Assembly (NCBI GenBank): GCA_965207565.1
Contig: CBDBMQ010000007.1
Coordinates: 1 to 64,000 of the forward strand
DNA from: Bin80 sp965207565
Lineage (GTDB): Bacteria; Bacteroidota; Rhodothermia; Rhodothermales; Bin80
DNA: 64,000 nt
Direction: 5' to 3'
Under the pieces are notes generated by a model. It was not told the DNA's origin. It worked only from the letters and a program-made list of their open reading frames with translations, and did not search any database. The translations under genes and the position numbers were made by a program. Positions 37,129 through 45,226 of this stretch are shown piece by piece (position 1 is the first letter of the stretch; each line of letters opens with the position of its first letter).

Positions 37129-37630
37129 CACCGAGACGCCCCATATGATCTATAGATAACCCGACATCCACGGTTAGAAATAACCCCTTAGAAGAGGGCT
37201 TTCTACCGATTTGAAGTTCCGCGCTACCACCTCCCGTAAATTGATACAGGGTCGATAAAACTGGTTCTTGGTCTGACATAGGGAATTCATGTCGGCCTAC
37301 TTGTCCGAAGACTTTGAGTCTTACTCTTTTCCAATCCCGAACAGAATGGTTGTATCGAACGGCTATACGACGGGCATTAACATCAGTGCGATTGCGACCA
37401 TCAGCACCGACACCACCGCTGATATTTGCATCAACTATAACCTGAATGGTCTTATAGCGAACACTTAATCCCCCGGCATATGGTTTTGAGAACACGAGTC
37501 CCACACCAATACCAGACTGAGCGTGCGAGGGTTGTACGAAGCAGACAATGGGCAACAAAGCAACAAACAGTAGGCTGACAGATACCCCTTTACCAAGAAA
37601 TTTGGAAAATGTATGGTATGATTCAATCAT
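37088..37630 (-). CDS. Exported 180-residue protein of unknown function
   Basis: A signal peptide (SVSLLFVALLPIVCFVQPSHAQ) ends near residue 38. The mature part has GLVFSKPYAGGLSVRYK, repeated short beta strands and a hydrophobic end GVALHIFF, like a small outer-membrane or periplasmic barrel protein. No family was recognised. It reads in the same direction as the TonB/DUF4249 genes, 80 bp upstream of them, and could have been in one operon. Confidence 0.65.
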   Translation of the reverse strand: MIESYHTFSKFLGKGVSVSLLFVALLPIVCFVQPSHAQSGIGVGLVFSKPYAGGLSVRYKTIQVIVDANISGGVGADGRNRTDVNARRIAVRYNHSVRDWKRVRLKVFGQVGRHEFPMSDQEPVLSTLYQFTGGGSAELQIGRKPSSKGLFLTVDVGLSIDHMGRLGAIPARGVALHIFF

Positions 37631-37702
37631 GCATACCCCAAGCTAATGTGCAATGATGAGGGAATCGCCTAGATTATTATCTAACAACTGCTTTGTCTCA
37701 TT

Positions 37703-38749
37703 TCATTTTCTAGAAGCATAGGTTGAACATGATCGGGTTCTGGTTACCCCATCATCAGTACGGTCTCCTGTATAGGTGCTAGAGATCCAACCTCTTATCT
37801 TATTCGCTTTTTGCTTTATACCTACATTCCAGTCGAAATTCTTTCTAATTTCTGAAGCAGAGTATTTCGTTTTAGTATAACTGCCTTCAGTTGAGTTTAC
37901 CACAAAAGTGAATGTCCCCCACGCTGCTTCAACCGTCGTGACCTGCTCCAAACTATAATCCGCCTCTAAGCGTACCCAATTTATGGACGTACGCCACCAC
38001 CGAAACCATGATTTTCTCTGACTCTCAATTTCCGTAGTCGCCGACGCAAATATACGCCAGTAGCTAATCCATGCCTGTCCTTTAACACGCCTCCGGTTAT
38101 TAAAATATGATTCACATCCTTTCCTTCTACCGGATGATAAAGATTTGTTTGCTAATTCTATTTCAGATCTCTCTACTTCAAATACTTCCACACTAGGATC
38201 GTGGTTTGTCTTCTGAGTGAAGGGGACTTTATCACGATTTCTCAGAGAAATAGAGCTTAGGTAATCAGCGTTGGTTTCGGGTACCCGGTACACGTAGTTT
38301 CGCGTAATCTTATAGACCATATCTCCAACCTGGAATTCTCCTTCTGGGTTTAATACAGTTGCGAAAAATGGATCCTCTACGACCTCTATCTCGCCAATAT
38401 CTTTTCCCAGTTCTTCTGCAAGTCTATCAGTGTCGGACCTCAGGGACACAAAGTTAATCGCTGTCTGTACAGAATCTAGATAAGGACCTTCCCTGTTGAT
38501 AATAGATGCCATGAAAACTCGAAATTCATCGGTGTCGTCAAAGACGATCCGGCTATCAATAACTGATGGTTGGATGACTCCATGTGAAGCTGTGTTTTCT
38601 TCAGATTGTGGAGGTGTCGGCTCAGTGATTACACCAGTGGAATCACATCCAACTGTAAGGACAAGAAATCCCAGAACGAAAGCAGTGGCCGTGGTCCGTG
38701 AGGTGGGGAATGAAAAATTTTCAAAGATTGAAGAGTTAATGCATTGCAT
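37703..38749 (-). CDS. Lipoprotein of unknown function
   Basis: 348 residues. The lipoprotein signal FVLGFLVLTVGC ends at Cys35 and is followed by a low-complexity linker (TEPTPPQSEENT). The body is polar with FDDTDEFRVFMASI and a Trp/Arg-rich stretch (SQRKSWFRWWRTSINWVRL). I do not recognise it. It is the first gene of the minus-strand cassette between repeat C and the pseudogenes. Confidence 0.6.
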   Translation of the reverse strand: MQCINSSIFENFSFPTSRTTATAFVLGFLVLTVGCDSTGVITEPTPPQSEENTASHGVIQPSVIDSRIVFDDTDEFRVFMASIINREGPYLDSVQTAINFVSLRSDTDRLAEELGKDIGEIEVVEDPFFATVLNPEGEFQVGDMVYKITRNYVYRVPETNADYLSSISLRNRDKVPFTQKTNHDPSVEVFEVERSEIELANKSLSSGRRKGCESYFNNRRRVKGQAWISYWRIFASATTEIESQRKSWFRWWRTSINWVRLEADYSLEQVTTVEAAWGTFTFVVNSTEGSYTKTKYSASEIRKNFDWNVGIKQKANKIRGWISSTYTGDRTDDGVTRTRSCSTYASRK

Positions 38750-38867
38750 TGGTTGATCGAATTTTAGATGAACGTCTCATCCTTTCTCTCTGTTTCTGGA
38801 AAAGGAATAGGAACAAGGCACAAACGAACAGGCAATATACAAACATTCAATGGACATAGTTTTATGA

Positions 38868-38934
38868 GGGGATGCAGATATGTTGGTTGGTTAGAAGGGT
38901 ATGCGACGTGAGGTTCCAAGGTAACGATTTGCGG
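38868..38934. repeat. Repeat C, right copy
   Basis: Counterpart of 17958-18024. It sits just before the right copy of the fpr leader and marks the right edge of the cassette. Confidence 0.75.
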
Positions 38935-38952
38935 GTGCATCCCTCTTTCCAG

Positions 38953-39482
38953 ATTCTTCGGTAGGGTTACGCCTCAGTGTAGGAGTAAGCAACCGACCGC
39001 CACGGATGCAACGATCCATAATCAGGAATTTTCCAAAAATCATCCGACGCCAGGAACAACGTATATGGTCTCCAATAATCCCAAAAATGCCTATCCTTGT
39101 CAGTCATTACAGTGATTGTGCAGATGATTACCAAGTTTTGATGGAAGAGGCATACTTTTGGGGTTGATTGGCTAAAATGTACCAACAGAACATGGCTACT
39201 ATTGGAAGCACAGAGAATCCCTGTAGGATTGCAATCATCGGAGCCGGTCCGGCAGGGTTCTATGCAGCAGGACACCTGCTGAAACAAAAAACTCACGTTG
39301 TGACGGTAGATGTATTTGACAAGCTTCCCGTCCCCTACGGGCTTGTTCGCAGCGGCGTTGCCCCTGATCATCAGAAAATAAAGAATGTGACGCGCGTGTA
39401 TGAAAAAACTGCTGCACAGGAAGGATTTCGGTTTTTTGGCAATGTTGAGTATGGCAGGGATATTGATCTTGAGGACTTGAGC
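38953..39482 (+). repeat. Right copy of duplicated fpr 5' region
   Basis: Counterpart of 32914-33433, in the same orientation. This copy leads into the complete fpr gene. The leader contains TACTTTTG at 39153-39160, which fits the Bacteroidota -7 promoter pattern TAnnTTTG and is also kept in the left copy. Confidence 0.93.
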
Positions 39483-40580
39483 AATCATTATCATCAAGTG
39501 TACTTTTCCACAGGTGCACAGGTAGACCGCAGACTCAATATTCCGGGAGAGAATTTACATCGTAGCTACTCGGCTACTGATTTTGTCGCCTGGTATAATG
39601 GTCATCCAGATTACACGGATCTGCAGTTTGATCTGTCCAGATCTTGCATAGCGGTCGTGGGGGTCGGGAATGTAGCAGTGGATGTTTGTCGAATTCTTTG
39701 CCGCACGGTTGACGAGTTAAAAAAGACAGACATTGCAGATTATGCTCTGGAAGCACTGGCTGAAAGTCAGGTGCGTGAGGTCTACATGCTGGGAAGGCGA
39801 GGGCCTGCACAGGCAGCATTTACCCATCCTGAAGCCAAAGAGCTCGGTGAGTTGCCCGGTGCGGATATCTTTGTCCCGGAAAGAGAAGCGGAGCTGGATC
39901 CAGGATCCGAAGCATGGATGTCCGCCCATGGCAATCGGCTGACTGCCAAGAAAGTCGAACTCATCCAGGGGTTTGCCAAAAAGACAGGAGGAGAGAAACC
40001 GCGTCGCCTGGCTCTACGCTTTTTGGTCTCTCCTGAGGTATTGCATGATGATGGGGCAGGTGGAGTAGGAGGTGTAACACTTCGCAAAAATAGACTGGTT
40101 ACCGATGGAGACCGCCTGCGTCCGCAACCGACAGATATTACCGAGGAGTTGCCTGCAGAGGTTGTATTCCGGTCAGTTGGATATCGGGGAGTGCCGCTTC
40201 CAGGACTTCCGTTCAGGGATGATTGGGCAGTGATCCCGAGTAATCAAGGTAGAGTTACTGGGGATGAGATTTCCTGTGGGGTATACGTAGGAGGATGGAT
40301 CAAGCGCGGACCCACTGGAGTGATCGGTACGAACAAGCCGGATGCTCAGGAAACCGTTCGGTGCATGTTGGAAGATATGGAAACTGGTCGTTGTTTCAAT
40401 CCCGGGCATACAGATCCTGAATCCGTTGATCGTCTGTTGGAGGATCGGTGTGGAAGTGTATTTCGGTGGGATGATTGGGTAGAGCTGGATCGCTTGGAAA
40501 TGTCTGCCGGTGATGCACTGGGGCGTCCCCGGGTGAAATTCACATCGACCGAAAGTATGCTGAAGGCGCTTCGGCGTTGA
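39177..40580 (+). CDS. fpr: Ferredoxin/adrenodoxin-type NADP reductase
   Basis: About 467 residues from ATG 39177 (TTG at 39168 is an alternative; both are kept in the duplicate). The FAD-binding fingerprint IAIIGAGPAGFYAAGHLL is at the N-terminus, followed by YGLVRSGVAPDHQ. The NADP-binding part has VVGVGNVAVDVCRIL and the arginine motif LGRRGPAQAAFT, and the end has GWIKRGPTGVIGTNKPDAQET. These are hallmarks of the FprA/adrenodoxin-reductase group, which moves electrons between NADPH and ferredoxin. The gene is complete and is the parent of the truncated copy at 33.1 kb. Confidence 0.92.
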   Translation: MYQQNMATIGSTENPCRIAIIGAGPAGFYAAGHLLKQKTHVVTVDVFDKLPVPYGLVRSGVAPDHQKIKNVTRVYEKTAAQEGFRFFGNVEYGRDIDLEDLSNHYHQVYFSTGAQVDRRLNIPGENLHRSYSATDFVAWYNGHPDYTDLQFDLSRSCIAVVGVGNVAVDVCRILCRTVDELKKTDIADYALEALAESQVREVYMLGRRGPAQAAFTHPEAKELGELPGADIFVPEREAELDPGSEAWMSAHGNRLTAKKVELIQGFAKKTGGEKPRRLALRFLVSPEVLHDDGAGGVGGVTLRKNRLVTDGDRLRPQPTDITEELPAEVVFRSVGYRGVPLPGLPFRDDWAVIPSNQGRVTGDEISCGVYVGGWIKRGPTGVIGTNKPDAQETVRCMLEDMETGRCFNPGHTDPESVDRLLEDRCGSVFRWDDWVELDRLEMSAGDALGRPRVKFTSTESMLKALRR

Positions 40581-40643
40581 TGGAGAGGCTTCCCGGTTAT
40601 TGGCTCAGATATTCTGGCTGCTCCGACACATTCAGGAGTACAG

Positions 40644-40745
40644 ATGAGCACAAGAACATGTCCGAAACGCCCCCCGCTTAGTGATAACCTCGCCCGAACA
40701 ATTTACGCAGATGCAATTCCTGAAAAGTTCGCGCCACAATCGTAG
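40644..40745 (+). CDS. Possible 33-residue small protein
   Basis: ATG at 40644 has GGAG about seven bases upstream and opens MSTRTCPKRPPLSDNLARTI, ending at TAG 40743-40745. It lies between fpr and the convergent propeller gene. Composition is plausible for a small protein, but nothing else supports it. Confidence 0.3.
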   Translation: MSTRTCPKRPPLSDNLARTIYADAIPEKFAPQS

Positions 40746-40760
40746 TGCGGTATTTCTGGA

Positions 40761-41924
40761 TCACTCCTGGATTTCATAGACTACGACCATTGGATCCATG
40801 CCGTCCCCCTGCTGTACGCCGTGGGCGTAGCCGCCTCGAATCACCTCAAGGTCCACGGCAACTGGGAGTGTCGTATGACCGACGGCGTAAGATTCTCGGT
40901 TCAGAATCAACCACTCCGCCTCAATCGCATCTTCGGGACTGCTCAGCTTGATCCACACTCGGCTCATCTCGTCCACCACAAAGGTGTGAAATGCCGGCTT
41001 CGTCTCGTGAGGCTCGCGCGACCCCAATAATTCCCGGTTGAAGGGATCCTCCGGTATCGCTTCAGCCATTTCCGTATCTGTAATTGGCACCGGTTCATGT
41101 TCATAGCGGATAGTATCACGCATTGATCCGTCAGCAGATACAATGGCTATTTCGATCATGTCATTCCAGCCATAGTAGAGCATATCATCGTGCCCAACTG
41201 CTAGAGCGGGTGATCGGGCAAATGGGACACCAACAAAGCCGACGCGCTCTCCTCCTTCTAGAATGTAAGGAATCACTTCTCCATCCGGTACAATGCCAAG
41301 TGGATCCGTACTGTAGCTTCCGTCTCGATTGACCTTGATAAGCTCACGGTAACGATCGTTATTGATCGTTATGGGACCGTCGTCGGGCATCAGGAATATG
41401 GGCAGGCCCATCTCCATATACCACCCATTCTCAATCGCATTGATCACGGGATCAATGATTTTCGGTTCTTCTCCCTCTATACGAACGTTGCGCACATAGG
41501 AAAAATTTTCGGGATCATAAATAAGGATCTGGCTCAGCCACGAGTCCCACAGGTATACAGAATCCGTTGCTCCAACGAATGGGCCTTCAACATAATATTG
41601 ATACTCGCCTGGTCCCTGTCCCTGCCCTCCGACCTGGTTCAGGTAGGTGCCGTCTGCCGCAAATGCATGAACCAGTTGGGGCCGCAGCCCTTCCGACACA
41701 AGTAGGGTACCATTCCTATTGACCGCGATTTGTGAAATCGGCCCAAATAGGATTGTGTCACCGGCAGACTCATCACCGATCCGAAGGACCTCTTGCAGCG
41801 TAACCATGGAGGCTTCGCCTTCTTCCTGTTCTGTGCCTGTATCACGCCCGCACCCAGCCAAGAGGATAACGCAGAAAAGAACTAAGAGAGTAGTGGAAAA
41901 GCTGTTTCGGGGCTGATCTTTCAT
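40761..41924 (-). CDS. Six-bladed beta-propeller lipoprotein
   Basis: 387 residues with a lipoprotein signal ending in ILLAGC (Cys25). The body has repeated propeller blades, for example ISQIAVNRNGTLLVSEG, AADGTYLNQVGGQGQGPGEY and VYLWDSWLSQILIYDPENF, the pattern of Bacteroidota six-bladed NHL-like propellers. It is exported to the cell envelope; ligand unknown. It reads in the same direction as the VWA cluster but is 100 bp from it. Confidence 0.8.
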   Translation of the reverse strand: MKDQPRNSFSTTLLVLFCVILLAGCGRDTGTEQEEGEASMVTLQEVLRIGDESAGDTILFGPISQIAVNRNGTLLVSEGLRPQLVHAFAADGTYLNQVGGQGQGPGEYQYYVEGPFVGATDSVYLWDSWLSQILIYDPENFSYVRNVRIEGEEPKIIDPVINAIENGWYMEMGLPIFLMPDDGPITINNDRYRELIKVNRDGSYSTDPLGIVPDGEVIPYILEGGERVGFVGVPFARSPALAVGHDDMLYYGWNDMIEIAIVSADGSMRDTIRYEHEPVPITDTEMAEAIPEDPFNRELLGSREPHETKPAFHTFVVDEMSRVWIKLSSPEDAIEAEWLILNRESYAVGHTTLPVAVDLEVIRGGYAHGVQQGDGMDPMVVVYEIQE

Positions 41925-42024
41925 GAGATAGGGAGCTTAGGGTGGGAATTGTCAAATTTGTCACACACGAGGACATCGTTATGGTTTTTCTTCGGGGTGG
42001 AACCCTTTTTTCATCCGCTAAACT

Positions 42025-43011
42025 TCACAGCTCCTTTTCGATACGTTCATTGAGTCTTGCCAAGGCGATCAAGAGGGTTTCCAGCTCGGCATAATAAGTG
42101 TCCACCTCCAACTCTCTCTTACGTACTTTGAGTAAGGCAATTTGGCCTTCAAGAGCAGTACGTTCGCTCGCTAAAGCAGGATCGCCCACGAGCATTTGAT
42201 CACGTTTGAGCCAGGTTGCACCTGCCGCAAATCCATCGGTTGATTCATCAAGCATCTCCACGCGTGTCCCTTCACCATCTGCATTGTCATCAAGCAGGCT
42301 GTGTTCGGTGGCCAGATGCCCCTCACGTTCATAATGCCGTGCCGTTTGTTCTGCAGTATACTGAAAAACTTCCCTGAGGGACAGATTCCCATCGCGGTCA
42401 AGGTCCGCAGCCGGTTCAACAAGGGCTTCAACCAGGTATTCTGGAAAGATCGTCTGATTGCGTTGCGTCCCGGTCCGGGTAGCTGTGATCACAACCCTTC
42501 CTGGTGCGCTGAGTGCTTGAATGAATGGGCCACTGGCACTCATGGTACAGATCCAAATGCTACGCTCCACTTGCAATTCGCTCAATAGCGCTGCATAGTC
42601 ACTCCCGTTCAGATCCCGTCTAGGGATGTTCAGCGCCGACTGCTCTCCATCGTAGCTTCCATGACCGAACAGCAGGATATAGAGTTCATCTTCGGGGGTC
42701 AGGTCCTTGCTGAGTTCGGCAAACTGTGCACGGATATTCTCAGCGGTTGATTCACCGTGAACATACTCGCTTCCGGCAAGGGCGCGTTCCGCCAGTACTG
42801 TCACATGTTCACTTGCGAACCCCAATGGACCGATCAAGGCATTGTATGTATTCTCTAGGTGGGAGGCAATCCGGCCGGTTTGTTCGGGAGCGCCCCCCAA
42901 CCCCCCAATAATCAATGCGTGCCGCTCTTGCGCATTCGCACCGTTCACAATACAGGCAAGGATCACTCCTAACGTAAACCCTGTCGCCTTCGATATAGCC
43001 ATTCTCCGCAT
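42025..43011 (-). CDS. Caspase-like (C14-type) exported protein with EF-hand loops
   Basis: About 328 residues from ATG 43011 (ATG 43002 is also possible); the signal peptide ends at GANAQ. The caspase-like fold starts HALIIGGLGG, with the catalytic-histidine motif ILLFGHGSYDG. The region that should hold the cysteine reads SIWICTMSASGPF, where the Cys is offset from the usual position, so activity is doubtful. A canonical EF-hand loop DLDRDGNLSLRE and a second partial one DDNADGEGTRVE suggest calcium binding. A C-terminal coiled coil follows. The gene overlaps the VWA gene by 43 bp, so it belongs to the cluster. Confidence 0.75.
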   Translation of the reverse strand: MRRMAISKATGFTLGVILACIVNGANAQERHALIIGGLGGAPEQTGRIASHLENTYNALIGPLGFASEHVTVLAERALAGSEYVHGESTAENIRAQFAELSKDLTPEDELYILLFGHGSYDGEQSALNIPRRDLNGSDYAALLSELQVERSIWICTMSASGPFIQALSAPGRVVITATRTGTQRNQTIFPEYLVEALVEPAADLDRDGNLSLREVFQYTAEQTARHYEREGHLATEHSLLDDNADGEGTRVEMLDESTDGFAAGATWLKRDQMLVGDPALASERTALEGQIALLKVRKRELEVDTYYAELETLLIALARLNERIEKEL

Positions 43012-45221
43012 AAGAGAAGTACAGATAGAAGAAAAAGGAGCGGCATATCCCACAAGTAAGCCGCTTGATACACCGATGTACTGGTTCGGCGGGATCGCAG
43101 ATTCATTGGCACCTCAGAAGCTTCTACGGGCTCGTAGTAAACGGTTGCCAACTGCTCCAGGAACTCCTGCTTCATGGTCGCATCATAATACTCAATCGGT
43201 TGATGACGGACCAGATAGCTCCGCTGATCACGCCCAATCAATTCGTTCTGCTGCATCGCCTCAACCATGACCTCGTAGACTCCCTCCCTTTCGGGTACAA
43301 AGCGTAGTTGGAAGTGTCCCTCGTCAGAAAGTTTTTCACTGGCCGATAGTGATTGGATGGTTCCATCAGGGGTACGGATTGCCGCACGCACCTCTGTACC
43401 GCTCAGCGGGAGGTATGCCTCATCATAGACACGCACTCCCAGTTGATGGACTTCTCCTGGTGGAAGCCGGGTGGTGGAGGTCTCCAGGTCAACCCTCCCA
43501 GGGGCGCTCGCTGCCAGCCAGCGTGCGAATTGTTGCCAGAACCGCTCATGACGCTCGTCCTCTGCCTCAAGCAACATCTGCCAGCGCCAGGTGCTGCTGG
43601 TTGCAAGCGCAGCGGTTCGACCTTTGCCGTATCGCTGAATCGTCAGGAGCGGTTCCTCCGGACCGTACTGATCGTCCGGCTTCACCGCCAGAACCTGTGC
43701 ACCGGGCTTGGCTCCGCCCAATAAATTGATGCTGGTAAGTCGGGGCATCCCACGCCAAAGCATCTGGTTGACAGAGGGATCCGGTGAGAGTTTCATAAAC
43801 GGATGCTCAATGCCTTCGGGGGTCGGCGCAAAGACATAGCCACGGTTCTCCGCTTCGCCCTCAAACCGGATCGGGAGAATCTGTGCACGGGTAAAGTCAA
43901 GTCGTACTGGCAGCATATCGGCAACCGGTGTGCCGGCATAGTCGCTCTCCGCAAACGCGTTGCGTCCTCCCAGCATCACGAATCCGCCGCCCCGCACACG
44001 AACAAATGACTCCATGAGTTGCAGCTGGCTCAAAGAAAATACAGAGGCTTCCACATCCCCTAGAATAATGGCATCAAAGTCGTAGAGGGCCTCTGCTTCC
44101 GTAGGGAATCCTCCAGCCAATTCATCGGGGGATCGAATGCCCTGACGATAATACTTGCCGGTCCCCGTACGCGTGATCGCCGCAAAGCTGATCACCTGAT
44201 CGGATTCCAGCGCGCGTTTAATAAACTTGTAGTCCTGGCGTAAATGCCCCTCAAAATACAACACGCGGAGTGTGTCGGTGCGGGTATCAACTAAAAGAGG
44301 TAGCGAGTTGTTGAGGGTATTGAGTTCGTTGGCCGCGGGTTCGAGTGTAATCCGGTATTCCCGGGCACCACTGCCCGGCGGCTCAAAAAAGAACTTCATT
44401 TGGTCCACCAGACCATCCCCCTTGAGTCGAACAGACTCGGAAAAGACCTCAACACCCTGATCGTAGACCACGATGGTTGCCGGATCAGGCTCCAGGGAAG
44501 CGCTGCGGATCTTCACCTCAAGCTCTGCGCCGGCCTGCTCTCCCAATCCCTTGTGCACAATCACCTCAAGCAACTCCCGCTCGGTGTTAAATGCCGGACT
44601 ACCCATACCCAGTACATGGACGCCAATACCCTGATCGCGAAGTGCGCTTGCCTGCTCCAAGGCGTCCAGGCGGCTCGTTGTATTGCCATCTGTCAGGATA
44701 ACGACCCCGGTCAAGGGGAGCCCCCGAAAATCAATGCGTACCCGATCCAGCACCGCGGCAAGGTCTGTTTGGTGAGCAGGAACAGCTTGGTGAATACTGT
44801 CCACTCTTGTGGCAGTTGATGCAAAGGTGTAAAGCCGAACCTTGAAGAGATCCTCTATACCAGGAATGATTCCTGACTGGGGGTCGGCAAGAAGCTGTCT
44901 GGCCTGCTCAAGCCGGGTCTGTCCTTCTGGTCCATCCGGCAGCAGCATGCTGTCGGAAGCGTCCACAACGACGGCAACGAAATTTTCATCCGGGACAACC
45001 TCGGGCACAATCAGCTGAGGCTCAAAGAGAGGAAAAATTAATAGTAGCGCAGCGATAGACCGCAGTGCGAGACTGGTTCCCCGGACATGCAGGGGCGCCT
45101 CACTACGCAGGAATGCGAGTCCCAGAACGACCAGGACCGCTACCAGCACCACCACTGCCAGCACATTGACTTGTAGGCTTACCGTCCCTTCAGCAAACTG
45201 GACCGCATCAAACTTGAACAT
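42969..45221 (-). CDS. Membrane-anchored VWA-domain protein
   Basis: 750 residues. Two membrane segments lie at the N-terminus (about 18-75), then a VWA domain with the MIDAS motif DASDS and later TDGNTTS. A glutamine-amidotransferase-like domain with LGDVEAS and GGGFVMLGGRNAF follows, then a beta-rich region and a C-terminal membrane segment (LLFLLSVLLLCGEWLYRRR). It lies 5 bp from the DUF4175 gene. This architecture is common in Bacteroidota/Planctomycetes clusters with BatA and DUF58; the function is unknown. Confidence 0.85.
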   Translation of the reverse strand: MFKFDAVQFAEGTVSLQVNVLAVVVLVAVLVVLGLAFLRSEAPLHVRGTSLALRSIAALLLIFPLFEPQLIVPEVVPDENFVAVVVDASDSMLLPDGPEGQTRLEQARQLLADPQSGIIPGIEDLFKVRLYTFASTATRVDSIHQAVPAHQTDLAAVLDRVRIDFRGLPLTGVVILTDGNTTSRLDALEQASALRDQGIGVHVLGMGSPAFNTERELLEVIVHKGLGEQAGAELEVKIRSASLEPDPATIVVYDQGVEVFSESVRLKGDGLVDQMKFFFEPPGSGAREYRITLEPAANELNTLNNSLPLLVDTRTDTLRVLYFEGHLRQDYKFIKRALESDQVISFAAITRTGTGKYYRQGIRSPDELAGGFPTEAEALYDFDAIILGDVEASVFSLSQLQLMESFVRVRGGGFVMLGGRNAFAESDYAGTPVADMLPVRLDFTRAQILPIRFEGEAENRGYVFAPTPEGIEHPFMKLSPDPSVNQMLWRGMPRLTSINLLGGAKPGAQVLAVKPDDQYGPEEPLLTIQRYGKGRTAALATSSTWRWQMLLEAEDERHERFWQQFARWLAASAPGRVDLETSTTRLPPGEVHQLGVRVYDEAYLPLSGTEVRAAIRTPDGTIQSLSASEKLSDEGHFQLRFVPEREGVYEVMVEAMQQNELIGRDQRSYLVRHQPIEYYDATMKQEFLEQLATVYYEPVEASEVPMNLRSRRTSTSVYQAAYLWDMPLLFLLSVLLLCGEWLYRRRQGLR

Positions 45222-45226
45222 ACCCC

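Noticed and set aside
32914..39482. Insertion sequence or transposon flanks
   Set aside because: No transposase, no terminal inverted repeats and no short target duplication were seen; the flanking repeat is host gene sequence.
39238..39519. Minus-strand gene inside fpr
   Set aside because: A shadow of the reductase; it appears in both copies only because the DNA is duplicated.
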